NCBI GenBank assembly: GCA_002381695.1
Contig: DFXM01000046.1
Span: 226,294-241,635 of the forward strand
Length of the DNA: 15,342 bases
Source: Clostridium sp. UBA4108
GTDB taxonomy: Bacteria; Bacillota; Clostridia; Clostridiales; Clostridiaceae
Reading direction: 5' to 3'
Under the pieces are notes generated by a model. That model worked only from the letters and a program-made list of their open reading frames with translations, ran no database searches and was not told the origin of the DNA. The translations under genes were made by a program, and so were the position numbers. This document shows, in pieces, positions 15,205-15,342 of this stretch. How positions within the stretch are numbered: position 1 is the first letter of the stretch; each line of letters begins with the position of its first letter.

Positions 15205-15342
15205 TTTTAAATCTTTGTTGATTTTAGAACTACATATTATTGCGAAGCGAACCATTTGCAGAAAGATTACATTTACTTAGGCTATATGAGAGTAAAAAGC
15301 GTTAAGAAATACAACCTGTTCGAGAGAAACGAGTTGTTGTAT
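15205..15342 (+). repeat. Right copy of the dispersed non-coding repeat
   Basis: Bases 15235-15324 match the inverted left end of the window at 77 of 90 positions without gaps, and 15205-15240 match 996-1031 at 31 of 36. The right copy therefore joins the two partial copies into one longer element. Its outer end can fold: ATACAAC (15309-15315) pairs with GTTGTAT (15336-15342), with an inner TCG/CGA pairing and the loop AGAGAAA. GCGAAGCGAA (15242-15251) is a conspicuous internal motif. No coding potential was recognised, and the element may continue past the window. Confidence 0.75.

Larger units (their letters stand above)
14949..15233. other. purL leader and upstream spacer, no gene
   Basis: This very AT-rich stretch has no supported coding region. 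It contains four PurBox-like sites, a 14-bp hairpin and a weak candidate promoter, each listed separately. From about 15119 to 15204 nothing recognisable was seen. From 15205 it grades into the dispersed repeat. Confidence 0.7.

Noticed and set aside
1..15342. CRISPR array, transposase or phage genes
   Set aside because: No regularly spaced short repeats and no open frame resembling a transposase, integrase or phage protein were seen.

Overview
The window looks like chromosomal DNA of a low-GC Firmicute, most likely Clostridium sensu stricto. Intergenic DNA is very AT-rich, codons favour A/T in the third position, and Shine-Dalgarno sites are strong GGAGG types. PurL is the single-chain clostridial form with a fused glutaminase, and PurF is the iron-sulfur, self-processing type. 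The species cannot be fixed from the sequence alone.

Most of the window (about 4060-15120) is one purine-synthesis operon on the minus strand, read from right to left: purL, purE, purC, purF, purM, purN, purH, purD. These eight genes cover de novo IMP synthesis from PRPP except for adenylosuccinate lyase (PurB) and N5-CAIR synthetase (PurK), neither of which is present. Spacing is tight: purE/purC share one base, purM/purN overlap by 13 bases, and purN/purH are 4 bases apart, so the genes are probably co-transcribed. A strong hairpin terminator lies just after purD. Upstream of purL is a leader holding four sites that resemble the Bacillus PurR operator (PurBox). Two are identical 16-base copies and one overlaps a weak possible promoter. 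The leader also contains a 14-bp AT-rich hairpin with U-tracts on both sides. No guanine riboswitch is visible there.

Left of the operon are three accessory genes. A 695-residue cytoplasmic tetratricopeptide-repeat protein (minus) has no recognisable specific role. A short FUSC/aromatic-acid-exporter-like membrane protein (minus) has its own good promoter. A hemolysin III/PAQR-family membrane protein (plus) converges on the FUSC gene across a perfect 21-bp bidirectional terminator hairpin.

The least expected feature is a dispersed non-coding repeat. The first about 90 bases of the window and bases 15235-15324 are ungapped inverted copies, 77 of 90 identical by hand count. A further 36-base piece of the same element (31 of 36 identical to 15205-15240) sits at 996-1031 inside a perfect 12-bp inverted repeat. 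No protein or known RNA family was recognised in it. No CRISPR array, transposase, tRNA or rRNA was seen.
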